Shown here: positions 57,348-58,690 of the stretch, one piece after another
How the letters are laid out: each line of letters opens with the position of its first letter
Numbering within the stretch: the first letter of the stretch is position 1
Assembly (NCBI RefSeq): GCF_001043975.1
Contig: NZ_LABY01000066.1
Location: 1 to 58,690 of the forward strand
DNA: 58,690 nt
Source of the DNA: Methylobacterium variabile
GTDB taxonomy: Bacteria > Pseudomonadota > Alphaproteobacteria > Rhizobiales > Beijerinckiaceae
Reading direction: 5' to 3'
Notes under the pieces: model-generated
The model's input: only the letters and a program-made list of their open reading frames with translations
Told to the model about the DNA's origin: nothing
Database searches by the model: none
Position numbers and translations under genes: made by a program

Positions 57348-58690
57348 CCGCGATCCCGCTCCTCGACATCAGCGACCTCACGGTCGAGTTCGCCACCCGC
57401 CGCGGCACCGTGCAGGCGGTGCGCCAGGTCGACGTGACGGTGGCCAAGGGCGAGACCGTCGGCATCGTCGGCGAGTCGGGCTCGGGGAAGTCTGTCACCT
57501 CCTACGCGGTGATGCGCATCCTCGACCGGGCCGGGCGGATCGCCGGCGGCGAGGTCAGCTTCTCCGGCATCGACCTCCGCGGCGCGGGCGAGCGCCAGAT
57601 GCGCGACCTGCGCGGGCGGGAGATCTCGATGATCTTCCAGAACCCCCGCGCGGCCCTGAACCCGATCCGCAAGGTCGGCCACCAGATCGAGGACGTGCTG
57701 CGCCAGCACGCCGAGGCCGGCTCCGGCGACGCGCGGGCCAAGGCCATCGCGGCGCTCGAGCAGGTGCGGATCGCCCGGGCCTCCGAGCGCTACCACGCCT
57801 ATCCGTTCGAGCTGTCGGGCGGCATGTGCCAGCGGGTGGTGATCGCGCTGGCCCTCGCCTGCCGGCCGCAGCTCCTCATCGCCGACGAGCCGACCACCGG
57901 CCTCGACGTGACGACCCAGAAGGCGGTGATGGACCTCGTCACCGGGCTCACCCGGGAGCGCGGCATGGCGACCGTGCTCATCACCCACGACCTCGGGCTG
58001 GCCGCGACCTATTGCGACCGGATCGCCGTGATGGAGCAGGGCCGCGTCGTCGAGACCGCACCGGCGGCGACGATCTTCCGCGCGCCCGCCCACGCCTATA
58101 CCCGCAAGCTGATGCAGGCGACGCCGCGCCCGGGCGTCTCCTTGCGCGACCTCCTGCCTCCCGGCGCGCCGGCGGCGCCGTTGGAGCGGGCCGAGATGGC
58201 AGGGATGCCGCTCCTCACGGTCTCGGGCCTGGTGAAGGAGTATCCCCGGGCCAAGGCCGGCCTCATCCGGCGCAAGGCCGCGGAGGCGCCGTTCCGGGCG
58301 GTCGACTCCCTGAGCTTCGCGGTGAACCGCGGCGAGAGCGTCGGGCTCGTCGGCGAATCGGGTTGCGGCAAGTCCACCACCTCGACGATGGTGATGCGCC
58401 TTCTCGACCCCACCGCCGGCTCGATCGTGTTCGCCGGCGAGGAGATCGGCCGGGTGCCGGCGGCGCGCTTCGCCCGCCACCGCCTGCGGCCAAAGATCCA
58501 GATGGTGTTTCAGGACCCGACCGAGTCCCTCAACCCGCGCTGGACGGCGGCGCGGGCCATCGCCGACCCGCTCTTGCGCTTCCGCACCGTGCGGGGCGGC
58601 GAGGCGATCCGGGCGCGCTGCGAGGAGCTGGCACGCCTCGTCGGCCTGCCGGTCGAGCTCCTCGACCGCTTCCCGCACCAGCTCTCCGGC
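57344..58690 (+). CDS. fused double ATPase of the peptide ABC importer (DppD-DppF-like), 3' end cut
   Basis: 449 codons are visible and the frame is open to the window edge. The first ATPase has Walker A GESGSGKS (about residues 44-51), Q-loop MIFQNP, signature LSGGMCQR, Walker B LLIADEP and switch HD. A second ATPase begins near 285, with GESGCGKST, MVFQDP, and stops inside its signature (HQLSG). The GTG start at 57344 overlaps the DppC-like stop. Fused DppD-DppF ATPases serve oligopeptide, opine or glutathione-type importers. The frame is complete as far as seen; the end is simply beyond the window. Confidence 0.92.
   Translation, partial: MTAIPLLDISDLTVEFATRRGTVQAVRQVDVTVAKGETVGIVGESGSGKSVTSYAVMRILDRAGRIAGGEVSFSGIDLRGAGERQMRDLRGREISMIFQNPRAALNPIRKVGHQIEDVLRQHAEAGSGDARAKAIAALEQVRIARASERYHAYPFELSGGMCQRVVIALALACRPQLLIADEPTTGLDVTTQKAVMDLVTGLTRERGMATVLITHDLGLAATYCDRIAVMEQGRVVETAPAATIFRAPAHAYTRKLMQATPRPGVSLRDLLPPGAPAAPLERAEMAGMPLLTVSGLVKEYPRAKAGLIRRKAAEAPFRAVDSLSFAVNRGESVGLVGESGCGKSTTSTMVMRLLDPTAGSIVFAGEEIGRVPAARFARHRLRPKIQMVFQDPTESLNPRWTAARAIADPLLRFRTVRGGEAIRARCEELARLVGLPVELLDRFPHQLSG

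Noticed and set aside
1..58690. CRISPR arrays, tRNA or rRNA genes, riboswitches, phage integration sites
   Set aside because: No regularly spaced repeats, cloverleaf sequences, rRNA segments or recognised riboswitch cores were seen by eye on either strand.

Overview
The window is about 70% G+C, densely packed with genes, and full of ATGA/GTGA stop-start overlaps. Gene content points to a metabolically versatile alphaproteobacterium of the Rhizobiales, most like Methylobacterium. The evidence is HWE-type histidine kinases, many ABC and TRAP importers, and a badRHI-like cyclohexanecarboxylate module resembling Rhodopseudomonas. The genus is inference; no rRNA or tRNA is present. The region reads as an accessory stretch of unrelated catabolic, signalling and secretion modules.

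Layout. 1-187: the N-terminus of an IS3-type transposase OrfA, cut by the window edge. 247-2418: badR, badH, badI. 2875-3111: a small hypothetical gene. 3188-7259: LysR, CitMHS transporter and a split AtuA-like pair. 7544-11248: a GAF/PAS HWE kinase coupled to a receiver-only response regulator, facing a second HWE-like kinase whose phosphoacceptor His is replaced by Arg. 11774-14974: Crp/Fnr regulator, M48 protease, YjgN/DUF898 membrane protein. 15525-22066: a seven-gene co-directional cluster containing the poorly understood STM4011-STM4015 set (two radical SAM proteins, an alkaline-phosphatase-fold hydrolase, an ATP-grasp protein, a leucine-rich-repeat protein), preceded by a DUF6745-type repeat protein and a small partner. 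22098-26922: a CUT1 sugar ABC importer lacking its ATPase, divergent from a mandelate-racemase-type dehydratase. 27017-31572: a type I secretion ABC/HlyD pair behind a repetitive Ala/Gly/Leu/Val-rich probable cargo. 31909-32493: an exported hypothetical protein.

32703-39830: a TRAP transporter (fused QM plus P), LysR, SAF-domain oxidoreductase, ABM monooxygenase and 3-hydroxyisobutyrate-dehydrogenase-type enzyme. An almost identical 22-bp site lies in front of both the transporter and the oxidoreductase, so this looks like one small regulon. 39930-47653: a methyltransferase/GNAT pair facing a six-gene minus-strand cluster (methyltransferase, EgtD-like methyltransferase, YqcI/YcgG haem N-hydroxylase-like protein, DUF1989 protein, PRTase-kinase fusion, histidine phosphatase). 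The latter is a plausible unrecognised small-molecule pathway. 48128-52165: a broken zinc alcohol dehydrogenase, GntR, uxuA and uxuB (hexuronate catabolism), with a palindromic operator in front. 52663-58690: a GntR regulator divergent from a peptide/nickel-type ABC importer, with three octamers spaced exactly 20 bp apart between them. The last gene, a double-ATPase subunit, runs off the window.

The candidates most likely to be undescribed biology are the STM4011-4015/DUF6745 cluster (15525-22066), the EgtD/YqcI-YcgG/DUF1989/PRTase-kinase cluster (41763-47653), and the type I secretion locus with its non-RTX duplicated cargo. A recurring regulatory theme is a strong hairpin placed between the gene for an exported protein and the transporter genes downstream (23928-24013, 30146-30173, 55238-55364).
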